Part shown: piece by piece, positions 32,189 to 46,400 of the stretch
Layout: each line of letters starts with the position of its first letter
How positions within the stretch are numbered: position 1 is the stretch's first letter
Assembly (NCBI GenBank): GCA_029718625.1
Contig: CM056389.1
Span: forward strand, 17,523,670 to 17,587,669
Direction: 5' to 3'
DNA from: Synaphobranchus kaupii
Taxonomy: Eukaryota; Chordata; Actinopteri; Anguilliformes; Synaphobranchidae
DNA length: 64,000 bases
Position numbers and translations under genes: made by a program
The notes under the pieces: model-generated
Told to the model about the DNA's origin: nothing
Seen by the model: only the letters and a program-made list of their open reading frames with translations
Databases searched by the model: none

Positions 32189-32828
32189 ATCAGATGGCTA
32201 AATGTCCATCCTTTGCTGCAGTGCATAATTATGTAATTATTTACCATTTCATTAATCCATTACATATCGTATAAAACCATTTCTGAGTAAGTAAAGGGCT
32301 GTAAACTTGCAAAAACATCATCTTAACGCTTGATGCTTATGTCAGGAATAGCTAAAATAGCCATTTAATTAATCCATAAAATATAAAACCATTTCTGAGT
32401 CATTAAAGGGGTGTTTAGTGAGAATGACATCATACAAAATACACTTTATGCTCCAGCATAACGTTAGATAAAAAGCACAACAATAACACAATGTTAGACT
32501 ACTTAGCATAATGTCCATTCATATAAAATATTGTTTTGAATGAACCGACCTACGATTTACGAGGTTGACGTGCGGTTTCATTTAGCGGTCTAGAAATAAA
32601 TCCCCGCCCACTAAGCTCATGAACCAATTATATTCAATTGTAGCTTATTTTGTCATCTGTAACTAGCATTTTTCTAAAAGAAAATCAGTGATTGTACCGC
32701 AGAGCTATTATACGTCAAACCATCAGAACAATTGCAATTAAATTAGAACGCTCCGGCTTTAAAGGGTTTAAAACCCAAACCGCGCCCAGCGTCCAGAGCT
32801 CCACGTAGCTAGTGACCGGCGAAATTAT

Positions 32829-32896
32829 ACAACCGGAGCCCCCCTATCCGCGTTCCTTAGTTCCTAAGGAACGCGGATATGGGGGGCTCCGGTTGT
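32829..32896. repeat. Satellite hairpin, 68-bp form
   Basis: GC-rich inverted repeat: arms starting ACAACCGGAGCCCCCC and ending GGGGGGCTCCGGTTGT, a stem of about 32 bp with a single-base bulge and a loop of about 4 nt at the AGTTCC centre. The same form is at 36626, 39640, 41908, 45710, 54029 and 57831. Alpha monomers have only GGTTGT here, as if 61 bp had been removed. Confidence 0.93.
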
Positions 32897-34361
32897 ATCA
32901 ATACAGTAAGATAACAGTAAGTGCATGCCTGATGGTCCTCCGTGTCGTACACTCTCCTTCTCTTCAGTGACTGTATCAGATGGCTAAATGTCCATCCTTT
33001 GCTGCAGTGCATAATTATGTAATTATTTACCATTTCATTAATCCATTACATATCGTATAAAACCATTTCTGAGTAAGTAAAGGGCTGTAAACTTGCAAAA
33101 CATCATCTTACAGCAAACGCTTGATGCTTATGTCAGGAATAGCTAAAATAGCCATTTAATTAATCCATAAAATATAAAACCATTTCTGAGTCATTAAAGG
33201 GGTGTTTAGTGGGAATTACATTATACAGAAAACACTTTATGCTCCAGAATAACGTTAGATAAAAAGCACAACAATAACACAATGTTAGTCTACTTAGCAT
33301 AATGTCCATTCATATAAAATATTGTTTTGAATGAACCGACCTACGATTTACGAGGTTGACGTGCGGTTTCATTTAGCGGTCTAGAAATAAATCCCCGCCC
33401 ACTAAGCTCATGAACCAATTATATTAAATTGTAGCTTATTTTGTCATCTGTAACTAGCATTTTTCTCAAAGAAAATCAGTGATTGGACGGCAGAGCTATT
33501 ATACGTCAAACCATCAGAACAATTGTAATTAAATTAGAACGCTCCGGCTTTAAAGGGTTTTAAAACAGTTTAAAACCCAAACCGCGCCCAGCGTCCGGAG
33601 TTCCACGTAGCTAGTGACCGGCGAAATTATAGGTTGTATCAATACAGTAAGATAACAGTAAGTGCATGCCTGATGGTCCTCCGTGTCGTACACTCTCCTT
33701 CTCTTCAGTGACTGTATCAGATGGCTAAATGTCCATCCTTTGCTGCAGTGCATAATTATGTAATTATTTACCATTTCATTAATCCATTACATATCGTATA
33801 AAACCATTTCTGAGTAAGTAAAGGGCTGTAAACTTGCAAAAACATCATCTTACAGCAAACGCTTGATGCTTATGTCAGGAATAGCTAAAATAGCCATTTA
33901 ATTAATCCATAAAATATAAAACCATTTCTGAGTCATTAAAGGGGTGTTTAGTGAGAATGACATCATACAAAATACACTTTATGCTCCAGCATAACGTTAG
34001 ATAAAAAGCACAACAATAACACAATGTTAGACTACTTAGCATAATGTCCATTCATATAAAATATTGTTTTGAATGAACCGACCTATGATTTACGAGGTTG
34101 ACGTGCGGTTTCATTTAGCGGTCTAGAAATAAATCCCCGCCCACTAAGCTCATGAACCAATTATATTAAATTGTAGCTTATTTTGTCATCTGTAACTAGC
34201 ATTTTTCTAAAAGAAAATCAGTGATTGTACCGCAGAGCTATTATACGTCAAACCATCAGAACACTTGCAATTAAATTAGAACGCTCCGGCTTTAAAGGGT
34301 TTAAAACCCAAACCGCGCCCAGCGTCCAGAGCTCCACGTAGCTAGTGACCGGCGAAATTAT

Positions 34362-34425
34362 ACAACCGGAGCCCCCCTATCCGCGTTCCTTCCTAAGGAA
34401 CGCGGATATGGGGGGCTCCGGTTGT
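34362..34425. repeat. Satellite hairpin, 64-bp short-centre form
   Basis: Same arms, but the centre reads TTCCTTCCTAAGG, 4 bp shorter. Also at 43440-43503 and 55561-55624, each the third monomer of a higher-order block. These monomers share the private changes CTATGATTT and CACTTGCAATT. Confidence 0.93.
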
Positions 34426-37400
34426 ATCAATACAGTAAGATAACAGTAAGTGCATGCCTGATGGTCCTCCGTGTCGTACACTCTCCTTCTCTTCAGTGAC
34501 TGTATCAGATGGCTAAATGTCCATCCTTTGCTGCAGTGCATAATTATGTAATTATTTACCATTTCATTAATCCATTACATATCGTATAAAACCATTTCTG
34601 AGTAAGTAAAGGGCTGTAAACTTGCAAAAACATCATCTTACAGCAAACGCTTGATGCTTATGTCAGGAATAGCTAAAATAGCCATTTAATTAATCCATAA
34701 AATATAAAACCATTTCTGAGTCATTAAAGGGGTGTTTAGTGGGAATTACATTATACAGAAAACACTTTATGCTCCAGAATAACGTTAGATAAAAAGCACA
34801 ACAATAACACAATGTTAGTCTACTTAGCATAATGTCCATTCATATAAAATATTGTTTTGAATGAACCGACCTACGATTTACGAGGTTGACGTGCGGTTTC
34901 ATTTAGCGGTCTAGAAATAAATCCCCGCCCACTAAGCTCATGAACCAATTATATTAAATTGTAGCTTATTTTGTCATCTGTAACTAGCATTTTTCTCAAA
35001 GATAATCAGTGATTGGACGGCAGAGCTATTATACGTCAAACCATCAGAACAATTGTAATTAAATTAGAACGCTCCGGCTTTAAAGGGTTTAAAACAGTTT
35101 AAAACCCAAACCGCGCCCAGCGTCCGGAGTTCCACGTAGCTAGTGACCGGCGAAATTATAGGTTGTATCAATACAGTAAGATAACAGTAAGTGCATGCCT
35201 GATGGTCCTCCGTGTCGTACACTCTCCTTCTCTTCAGTGACTGTATCAGATGGCTAAATGTCCATCCTTTGCTGCAGTGCATAATTATGTAATTATTTAC
35301 CATTTCATTAATCCATTACATATCGTATAAAACCATTTCTGAGTAAGTAAAGGGCTGTAAACTTGCAAAAACATCATCTTACAGCAAACGCTTGATGCTT
35401 ATGTCAGGAATAGCTAAAATAGCCATTTAATTAATCCATAAAATATAAAACCATTTCTGAGTCATTAAAGGGGTGTTTAGTGGGAATTACATTATACAGA
35501 AAACACTTTATGCTCCAGAATAACGTTAGATAAAAAGCACAACAATAACACAATGTTAGTCTACTTAGCATAATGTCCATTCATATAAAATATTGTTTTG
35601 AATGAACCGACCTACGATTTACGAGGTTGACGTGCGGTTTCATTTAGCGGTCTAGAAATAAATCCCCGCCCACTAAGCTCATGAACCAATTATATTAAAT
35701 TGTAGCTTATTTTGTCATCTGTAACTAGCATTTTTCTCAAAGATAATCAGTGATTGGACGGCAGAGCTATTATACGTCAAACCATCAGAACAATTGTAAT
35801 TAAATTAGAACGCTCCGGCTTTAAAGGGTTTAAAACAGTTTAAAACCCAAACCGCGCCCAGCGTCCGGAGTTCCACGTAGCTAGTGACCGGCGAAATTAT
35901 AGGTTGTATCAATACAGTAAGATAACAGTAAGTGCATGCCTGATGGTCCTCCGTGTCGTACACTCTCCTTCTCTTCAGTGACTGTATCAGATGGCTAAAT
36001 GTCCATCCTTTGCTGCAGTGCATAATTATGTAATTATTTACCATTTCATTAATCCATTACATATCGTATAAAACCATTTCTGAGTAAGTAAAGGGCTGTA
36101 AACTTGCAAAAACATCATCTTAACGCTTGATGCTTATGTCAGGAATAGCTAAAATAGCCATTTAATTAATCCATAAAATATAAAACCATTTCTGAGTCAT
36201 TAAAGGGGTGTTTAGTGAGAATGACATCATACAAAATACACTTTATGCTCCAGCATAACGTTAGATAAAAAGCACAACAATAACACAATGTTAGACTACT
36301 TAGCATAATGTCCATTCATATAAAATATTGTTTTGAATGAACCGACCTACGATTTACGAGGTTGACGTGCGGTTTCATTTAGCGGTCTAGAAATAAATCC
36401 CCGCCCACTAAGCTCATGAACCAATTATATTCAATTGTAGCTTATTTTGTCATCTGTAACTAGCATTTTTCTAAAAGAAAATCAGTGATTGTACCGCAGA
36501 GCTATTATACGTCAAACCATCAGAACAATTGCAATTAAATTAGAACGCTCCGGCTTTAAAGGGTTTAAAACCCAAACCGCGCCCAGCGTCCAGAGCTCCA
36601 CGTAGCTAGTGACCGGCGAAATTATACAACCGGAGCCCCCCTATCCGCGTTCCTTAGTTCCTAAGGAACGCGGATATGGGGGGCTCCGGTTGTATCAATA
36701 CAGTAAGATAACAGTAAGTGCATGCCTGATGGTCCTCCGTGTCGTACACTCTCCTTCTCTTCAGTGACTGTATCAGATGGCTAAATGTCCATCCTTTGCT
36801 GCAGTGCATAATTATGTAATTATTTACCATTTCATTAATCCATTACATATCGTATAAAACCATTTCTGAGTAAGTAAAGGGCTGTAAACTTGCAAAACAT
36901 CATCTTACAGCAAACGCTTGATGCTTATGTCAGGAATAGCTAAAATAGCCATTTAATTAATCCATAAAATATAAAACCATTTCTGAGTCATTAAAGGGGT
37001 GTTTAGTGGGAATTACATTATACAGAAAACACTTTATGCTCCAGAATAACGTTAGATAAAAAGCACAACAATAACACAATGTTAGTCTACTTAGCATAAT
37101 GTCCATTCATATAAAATATTGTTTTGAATGAACCGACCTACGATTTACGAGGTTGACGTGCGGTTTCATTTAGCGGTCTAGAAATAAATCCCCGCCCACT
37201 AAGCTCATGAACCAATTATATTAAATTGTAGCTTATTTTGTCATCTGTAACTAGCATTTTTCTCAAAGAAAATCAGTGATTGGACGGCAGAGCTATTATA
37301 CGTCAAACCATCAGAACAATTGTAATTAAATTAGAACGCTCCGGCTTTAAAGGGTTTAAAACAGTTTAAAACCCAAACCGCGCCCAGCGTCCGGAGTTCC

Positions 37401-40400
37401 ACGTAGCTAGTGACCGGCGAAATTATAGGTTGTATCAATACAGTAAGATAACAGTAAGTGCATGCCTGATGGTCCTCCGTGTCGTACACTCTCCTTCTCT
37501 TCAGTGACTGTATCAGATGGCTAAATGTCCATCCTTTGCTGCAGTGCATAATTATGTAATTATTTACCATTTCATTAATCCATTACATATCGTATAAAAC
37601 CATTTCTGAGTAAGTAAAGGGCTGTAAACTTGCAAAAACATCATCTTACAGCAAACGCTTGATGCTTATGTCAGGAATAGCTAAAATAGCCATTTAATTA
37701 ATCCATAAAATATAAAACCATTTCTGAGTCATTAAAGGGGTGTTTAGTGGGAATTACATTATACAGAAAACACTTTATGCTCCAGAATAACGTTAGATAA
37801 AAAGCACAACAATAACACAATGTTAGTCTACTTAGCATAATGTCCATTCATATAAAATATTGTTTTGAATGAACCGACCTACGATTTACGAGGTTGACGT
37901 GCGGTTTCATTTAGCGGTCTAGAAATAAATCCCCGCCCACTAAGCTCATGAACCAATTATATTAAATTGTAGCTTATTTTGTCATCTGTAACTAGCATTT
38001 TTCTCAAAGATAATCAGTGATTGGACGGCAGAGCTATTATACGTCAAACCATCAGAACAATTGTAATTAAATTAGAACGCTCCGGCTTTAAAGGGTTTAA
38101 AACAGTTTAAAACCCAAACCGCGCCCAGCGTCCGGAGTTCCACGTAGCTAGTGACCGGCGAAATTATAGGTTGTATCAATACAGTAAGATAACAGTAAGT
38201 GCATGCCTGATGGTCCTCCGTGTCGTACACTCTCCTTCTCTTCAGTGACTGTATCAGATGGCTAAATGTCCATCCTTTGCTGCAGTGCATAATTATGTAA
38301 TTATTTACCATTTCATTAATCCATTACATATCGTATAAAACCATTTCTGAGTAAGTAAAGGGCTGTAAACTTGCAAAAACATCATCTTACAGCAAACGCT
38401 TGATGCTTATGTCAGGAATAGCTAAAATAGCCATTTAATTAATCCATAAAATATAAAACCATTTCTGAGTCATTAAAGGGGTGTTTAGTGGGAATTACAT
38501 TATACAGAAAACACTTTATGCTCCAGAATAACGTTAGATAAAAAGCACAACAATAACACAATGTTAGTCTACTTAGCATAATGTCCATTCATATAAAATA
38601 TTGTTTTGAATGAACCGACCTACGATTTACGAGGTTGACGTGCGGTTTCATTTAGCGGTCTAGAAATAAATCCCCGCCCACTAAGCTCATGAACCAATTA
38701 TATTAAATTGTAGCTTATTTTGTCATCTGTAACTAGCATTTTTCTCAAAGATAATCAGTGATTGGACGGCAGAGCTATTATACGTCAAACCATCAGAACA
38801 ATTGTAATTAAATTAGAACGCTCCGGCTTTAAAGGGTTTAAAACAGTTTAAAACCCAAACCGCGCACAGCGTCCGGAGTTCCACGTAGCTAGTGACCGGC
38901 GAAATTATAGGTTGTATCAATACAGTAAGATAACAGTAAGTGCATGCCTGATGGTCCTCCGTGTCGTACACTCTCCTTCTCTTCAGTGACTGTATCAGAT
39001 GGCTAAATGTCCATCCTTTGCTGCAGTGCATAATTATGTAATTATTTACCATTTCATTAATCCATTACATATCGTATAAAACCATTTCTGAGTAAGTAAA
39101 GGGCTGTAAACTTGCAAAAACATCATCTTACAGCAAACGCTTGATGCTTATGTCAGGAATAGCTAAAATAGCCATTTAATTAATCCATAAAATATAAAAC
39201 CATTTCTGAGTCATTAAAGGGGTGTTTAGTGAGAATGACATCATACAAAATACACTTTATGCTCCAGCATAACGTTAGATAAAAAGCACAACAATAACAC
39301 AATGTTAGACTACTTAGCATAATGTCCATTCATATAAAATATTGTTTTGAATGAACCGACCTACGATTTACGAGGTTGACGTGCGGTTTCATTTAGCGGT
39401 CTAGAAATAAATCCCCGCCCACTAAGCTCATGAACCAATTATATTAAATTGTAGCTTATTTTGTCATCTGTAACTAGCATTTTTCTAAAAGAAAATCAGT
39501 GATTGTACCGCAGAGCTATTATACGTCAAACCATCAGAACAATTGCAATTAAATTAGAACGCTCCGGCTTTAAAGGGTTTAAAACCCAAACCGCGCCCAG
39601 CGTCCAGAGCTCCACGTAGCTAGTGACCGGCGAAATTATACAACCGGAGCCCCCCTATCCGCGTTCCTTAGTTCCTAAGGAACGCGGATATGGGGGGCTC
39701 CGGTTGTATCAATACAGTAAGATAACAGTAAGTGCATGCCTGATGGTCCTCCGTGTCGTACACTCTCCTTCTCTTCAGTGACTGTATCAGATGGCTAAAT
39801 GTCCATCCTTTGCTGCAGTGCATAATTATGTAATTATTTACCATTTCATTAATCCATTACATATCGTATAAAACCATTTCTGAGTAAGTAAAGGGCTGTA
39901 AACTTGCAAAAACATCATCTTACAGCAAACGCTTGATGCTTATGTCAGGAATAGCTAAAATAGCCATTTAATTAATCCATAAAATATAAAACCATTTCTG
40001 AGTCATTAAAGGGGTGTTTAGTGAGAATGACATCATACAAAATACACTTTATGCTCCAGCATAACGTTAGATAAAAAGCACAACAATAACACAATGTTAG
40101 ACTACTTAGCATAATGTCCATTCATATAAAATATTGTTTTGAATGAACCGACCTACGATTTACGAGGTTGACGTGCGGTTTCATTTAGCGGTCTAGAAAT
40201 AAATCCCCGCCCACTAAGCTCATGAACCAATTATATTAAATTGTAGCTTATTTTGTCATCTGTAACTAGCATTTTTCTCAAAGAAAATCAGTGATTGGAC
40301 GGCAGAGCTATTATACGTCAAACCATCAGAACAATTGTAATTAAATTAGAACGCTCCGGCTTTAAAGGGTTTAAAACAGTTTAAAACCCAAACCGCGCCC

Positions 40401-43400
40401 AGCGTCCGGAGTTCCACGTAGCTAGTGACCGGCGAAATTATAGGTTGTATCAATACAGTAAGATAACAGTAAGTGCATGCCTGATGGTCCTCCGTGTCGT
40501 ACACTCTCCTTCTCTTCAGTGACTGTATCAGATGGCTAAATGTCCATCCTTTGCTGCAGTGCATAATTATGTAATTATTTACCATTTCATTAATCCATTA
40601 CATATCGTATAAAACCATTTCTGAGTAAGTAAAGGGCTGTAAACTTGCAAAAACATCATCTTACAGCAAACGCTTGATGCTTATGTCAGGAATAGCTAAA
40701 ATAGCCATTTAATTAATCCATAAAATATAAAACCATTTCTGAGTCATTAAAGGGGTGTTTAGTGAGAATGACATCATACAAAATACACTTTATGCTCCAG
40801 CATAACGTTAGATAAAAAGCACAACAATAACACAATGTTAGACTACTTAGCATAATGTCCATTCATATAAAATATTGTTTTGAATGAACCGACCTACGAT
40901 TTACGAGGTTGACGTGCGGTTTCATTTAGCGGTCTAGAAATAAATCCCCGCCCACTAAGCTCATGAACCAATTATATTAAATTGTAGCTTATTTTGTCAT
41001 CTGTAACTAGCATTTTTCTAAAAGAAAATCAGTGATTGTACCGCAGAGCTATTATACGTCAAACCATCAGAACAATTGCAATTAAATTAGAACGCTCCGG
41101 CTTTAAAGGGTTTAAAACAGTTTAAAACCCAAACCGCGCCCAGCGTCCGGAGTTCCACGTAGCTAGTGACCGGCGAAATTATAGGTTGTATCAATACAGT
41201 AAGATAACAGTAAGTGCATGCCTGATGGTCCTCCGTGTCGTACACTCTCCTTCTCTTCAGTGACTGTATCAGATGGCTAAATGTCCATCCTTTGCTGCAG
41301 TGCATAATTATGTAATTATTTACCATTTCATTAATCCATTACATATCGTATAAAACCATTTCTGAGTAAGTAAAGGGCTGTAAACTTGCAAAAACATCAT
41401 CTTAACGCTTGATGCTTATGTCAGGAATAGCTAAAATAGCCATTTAATTAATCCATAAAATATAAAACCATTTCTGAGTCATTAAAGGGGTGTTTAGTGA
41501 GAATGACATCATACAAAATACACTTTATGCTCCAGCATAACGTTAGATAAAAAGCACAACAATAACACAATGTTAGACTACTTAGCATAATGTCCATTCA
41601 TATAAAATATTGTTTTGAATGAACCGACCTACGATTTACGAGGTTGACGTGCGGTTTCATTTAGCGGTCTAGAAATAAATCCCCGCCCACTAAGCTCATG
41701 AACCAATTATATTCAATTGTAGCTTATTTTGTCATCTGTAACTAGCATTTTTCTAAAAGAAAATCAGTGATTGTACCGCAGAGCTATTATACGTCAAACC
41801 ATCAGAACAATTGCAATTAAATTAGAACGCTCCGGCTTTAAAGGGTTTAAAACCCAAACCGCGCCCAGCGTCCAGAGCTCCACGTAGCTAGTGACCGGCG
41901 AAATTATACAACCGGAGCCCCCCTATCCGCGTTCCTTAGTTCCTAAGGAACGCGGATATGGGGGGCTCCGGTTGTATCAATACAGTAAGATAACAGTAAG
42001 TGCATGCCTGATGGTCCTCCGTGTCGTACACTCTCCTTCTCTTCAGTGACTGTATCAGATGGCTAAATGTCCATCCTTTGCTGCAGTGCATAATTATGTA
42101 ATTATTTACCATTTCATTAATCCATTACATATCGTATAAAACCATTTCTGAGTAAGTAAAGGGCTGTAAACTTGCAAAACATCATCTTACAGCAAACGCT
42201 TGATGCTTATGTCAGGAATAGCTAAAATAGCCATTTAATTAATCCATAAAATATAAAACCATTTCTGAGTCATTAAAGGGGTGTTTAGTGGGAATTACAT
42301 TATACAGAAAACACTTTATGCTCCAGAATAACGTTAGATAAAAAGCACAACAATAACACAATGTTAGTCTACTTAGCATAATGTCCATTCATATAAAATA
42401 TTGTTTTGAATGAACCGACCTACGATTTACGAGGTTGACGTGCGGTTTCATTTAGCGGTCTAGAAATAAATCCCCGCCCACTAAGCTCATGAACCAATTA
42501 TATTAAATTGTAGCTTATTTTGTCATCTGTAACTAGCATTTTTCTCAAAGAAAATCAGTGATTGGACGGCAGAGCTATTATACGTCAAACCATCAGAACA
42601 ATTGTAATTAAATTAGAACGCTCCGGCTTTAAAGGGTTTAAAACAGTTTAAAACCCAAACCGCGCCCAGCGTCCGGAGTTCCACGTAGCTAGTGACCGGC
42701 GAAATTATAGGTTGTATCAATACAGTAAGATAACAGTAAGTGCATGCCTGATGGTCCTCCGTGTCGTACACTCTCCTTCTCTTCAGTGACTGTATCAGAT
42801 GGCTAAATGTCCATCCTTTGCTGCAGTGCATAATTATGTAATTATTTACCATTTCATTAATCCATTACATATCGTATAAAACCATTTCTGAGTAAGTAAA
42901 GGGCTGTAAACTTGCAAAAACATCATCTTACAGCAAACGCTTGATGCTTATGTCAGGAATAGCTAAAATAGCCATTTAATTAATCCATAAAATATAAAAC
43001 CATTTCTGAGTCATTAAAGGGGTGTTTAGTGAGAATGACATCATACAAAATACACTTTATGCTCCAGCATAACGTTAGATAAAAAGCACAACAATAACAC
43101 AATGTTAGACTACTTAGCATAATGTCCATTCATATAAAATATTGTTTTGAATGAACCGACCTATGATTTACGAGGTTGACGTGCGGTTTCATTTAGCGGT
43201 CTAGAAATAAATCCCCGCCCACTAAGCTCATGAACCAATTATATTAAATTGTAGCTTATTTTGTCATCTGTAACTAGCATTTTTCTAAAAGAAAATCAGT
43301 GATTGTACCGCAGAGCTATTATACGTCAAACCATCAGAACACTTGCAATTAAATTAGAACGCTCCGGCTTTAAAGGGTTTAAAACCCAAACCGCGCCCAG

Positions 43401-46400
43401 CGTCCAGAGCTCCACGTAGCTAGTGACCGGCGAAATTATACAACCGGAGCCCCCCTATCCGCGTTCCTTCCTAAGGAACGCGGATATGGGGGGCTCCGGT
43501 TGTATCAATACAGTAAGATAACAGTAAGTGCATGCCTGATGGTCCTCCGTGTCGTACACTCTCCTTCTCTTCAGTGACTGTATCAGATGGCTAAATGTCC
43601 ATCCTTTGCTGCAGTGCATAATTATGTAATTATTTACCATTTCATTAATCCATTACATATCGTATAAAACCATTTCTGAGTAAGTAAAGGGCTGTAAACT
43701 TGCAAAAACATCATCTTACAGCAAACGCTTGATGCTTATGTCAGGAATAGCTAAAATAGCCATTTAATTAATCCATAAAATATAAAACCATTTCTGAGTC
43801 ATTAAAGGGGTGTTTAGTGGGAATTACATTATACAGAAAACACTTTATGCTCCAGAATAACGTTAGATAAAAAGCACAACAATAACACAATGTTAGTCTA
43901 CATAGCATAATGTCCATTCATATAAAATATTGTTTTGAATGAACCGACCTACGATTTACGAGGTTGACGTGCGGTTTCATTTAGCGGTCTAGAAATAAAT
44001 CCCCGCCCACTAAGCTCATGAACCAATTATATTAAATTGTAGCTTATTTTGTCATCTGTAACTAGCATTTTTCTCAAAGATAATCAGTGATTGGACGGCA
44101 GAGCTATTATACGTCAAACCATCAGAACAATTGTAATTAAATTAGAACGCTCCGGCTTTAAAGGGTTTAAAACAGTTTAAAACCCAAACCGCGCCCAGCG
44201 TCCGGAGTTCCACGTAGCTAGTGACCGGCGAAATTATAGGTTGTATCAATACAGTAAGATAACAGTAAGTGCATGCCTGATGGTCCTCCGTGTCGTACAC
44301 TCTCCTTCTCTTCAGTGACTGTATCAGATGGCTAAATGTCCATCCTTTGCTGCAGTGCATAATTATGTAATTATTTACCATTTCATTAATCCATTACATA
44401 TCGTATAAAACCATTTCTGAGTAAGTAAAGGGCTGTAAACTTGCAAAAACATCATCTTACAGCAAACGCTTGATGCTTATGTCAGGAATAGCTAAAATAG
44501 CCATTTAATTAATCCATAAAATATAAAACCATTTCTGAGTCATTAAAGGGGTGTTTAGTGGGAATTACATTATACAGAAAACACTTTATGCTCCAGAATA
44601 ACGTTAGATAAAAAGCACAACAATAACACAATGTTAGTCTACTTAGCATAATGTCCATTCATATAAAATATTGTTTTGAATGAACCGACCTACGATTTAC
44701 GAGGTTGACGTGCGGTTTCATTTAGCGGTCTAGAAATAAATCCCCGCCCACTAAGCTCATGAACCAATTATATTAAATTGTAGCTTATTTTGTCATCTGT
44801 AACTAGCATTTTTCTCAAAGATAATCAGTGATTGGACGGCAGAGCTATTATACGTCAAACCATCAGAACAATTGTAATTAAATTAGAACGCTCCGGCTTT
44901 AAAGGGTTTAAAACAGTTTAAAACCCAAACCGCGCCCAGCGTCCGGAGTTCCACGTAGCTAGTGACCGGCGAAATTATAGGTTGTATCAATACAGTAAGA
45001 TAACAGTAAGTGCATGCCTGATGGTCCTCCGTGTCGTACACTCTCCTTCTCTTCAGTGACTGTATCAGATGGCTAAATGTCCATCCTTTGCTGCAGTGCA
45101 TAATTATGTAATTATTTACCATTTCATTAATCCATTACATATCGTATAAAACCATTTCTGAGTAAGTAAAGGGCTGTAAACTTGCAAAAACATCATCTTA
45201 CAGCAAACGCTTGATGCTTATGTCAGGAATAGCTAAAATAGCCATTTAATTAATCCATAAAATATAAAACCATTTCTGAGTCATTAAAGGGGTGTTTAGT
45301 GAGAATGACATCATACAAAATACACTTTATGCTCCAGCATAACGTTAGATAAAAAGCACAACAATAACACAATGTTAGACTACTTAGCATAATGTCCATT
45401 CATATAAAATATTGTTTTGAATGAACCGACCTACGATTTACGAGGTTGACGTGCGGTTTCATTTAGCGGTCTAGAAATAAATCCCCGCCCACTAAGCTCA
45501 TGAACCAATTATATTAAATTGTAGCTTATTTTGTCATCTGTAACTAGCATTTTTCTAAAAGAAAATCAGTGATTGTACCGCAGAGCTATTATACGTCAAA
45601 CCATCAGAACAATTGCAATTAAATTAGAACGCTCCGGCTTTAAAGGGTTTAAAACCCAAACCGCGCCCAGCGTCCAGAGCTCCACGTAGCTAGTGACCGG
45701 CGAAATTATACAACCGGAGCCCCCCTATCCGCGTTCCTTAGTTCCTAAGGAACGCGGATATGGGGGGCTCCGGTTGTATCAATACAGTAAGATAACAGTA
45801 AGTGCATGCCTGATGGTCCTCCGTGTCGTACACTCTCCTTCTCTTCAGTGACTGTATCAGATGGCTAAATGTCCATCCTTTGCTGCAGTGCATAATTATG
45901 TAATTATTTACCATTTCATTAATCCATTACATATCGTATAAAACCATTTCTGAGTAAGTAAAGGGCTGTAAACTTGCAAAAACATCATCTTACAGCAAAC
46001 GCTTGATGCTTATGTCAGGAATAGCTAAAATAGCCATTTAATTAATCCATAAAATATAAAACCATTTCTGAGTCATTAAAGGGGTGTTTAGTGAGAATGA
46101 CATCATACAAAATACACTTTATGCTCCAGCATAACGTTAGATAAAAAGCACAACAATAACACAATGTTAGACTACTTAGCATAATGTCCATTCATATAAA
46201 ATATTGTTTTGAATGAACCGACCTACGATTTACGAGGTTGACGTGCGGTTTCATTTAGCGGTCTAGAAATAAATCCCCGCCCACTAAGCTCATGAACCAA
46301 TTATATTAAATTGTAGCTTATTTTGTCATCTGTAACTAGCATTTTTCTCAAAGAAAATCAGTGATTGGACGGCAGAGCTATTATACGTCAAACCATCAGA

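Larger units (their letters stand above)
32189..41267. repeat. Higher-order block A (9,079 bp, 12 monomers)
   Basis: Order of monomer types: beta, alpha, beta(short hairpin), alpha, alpha, beta, alpha, alpha, alpha, beta, mosaic, mosaic. The first six positions are the module shared by all three blocks. The first beta carries the 7-bp deletion (CTTAACGC junction) and the TTCAATTG variant also found at the start of blocks B and C. Confidence 0.85.
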
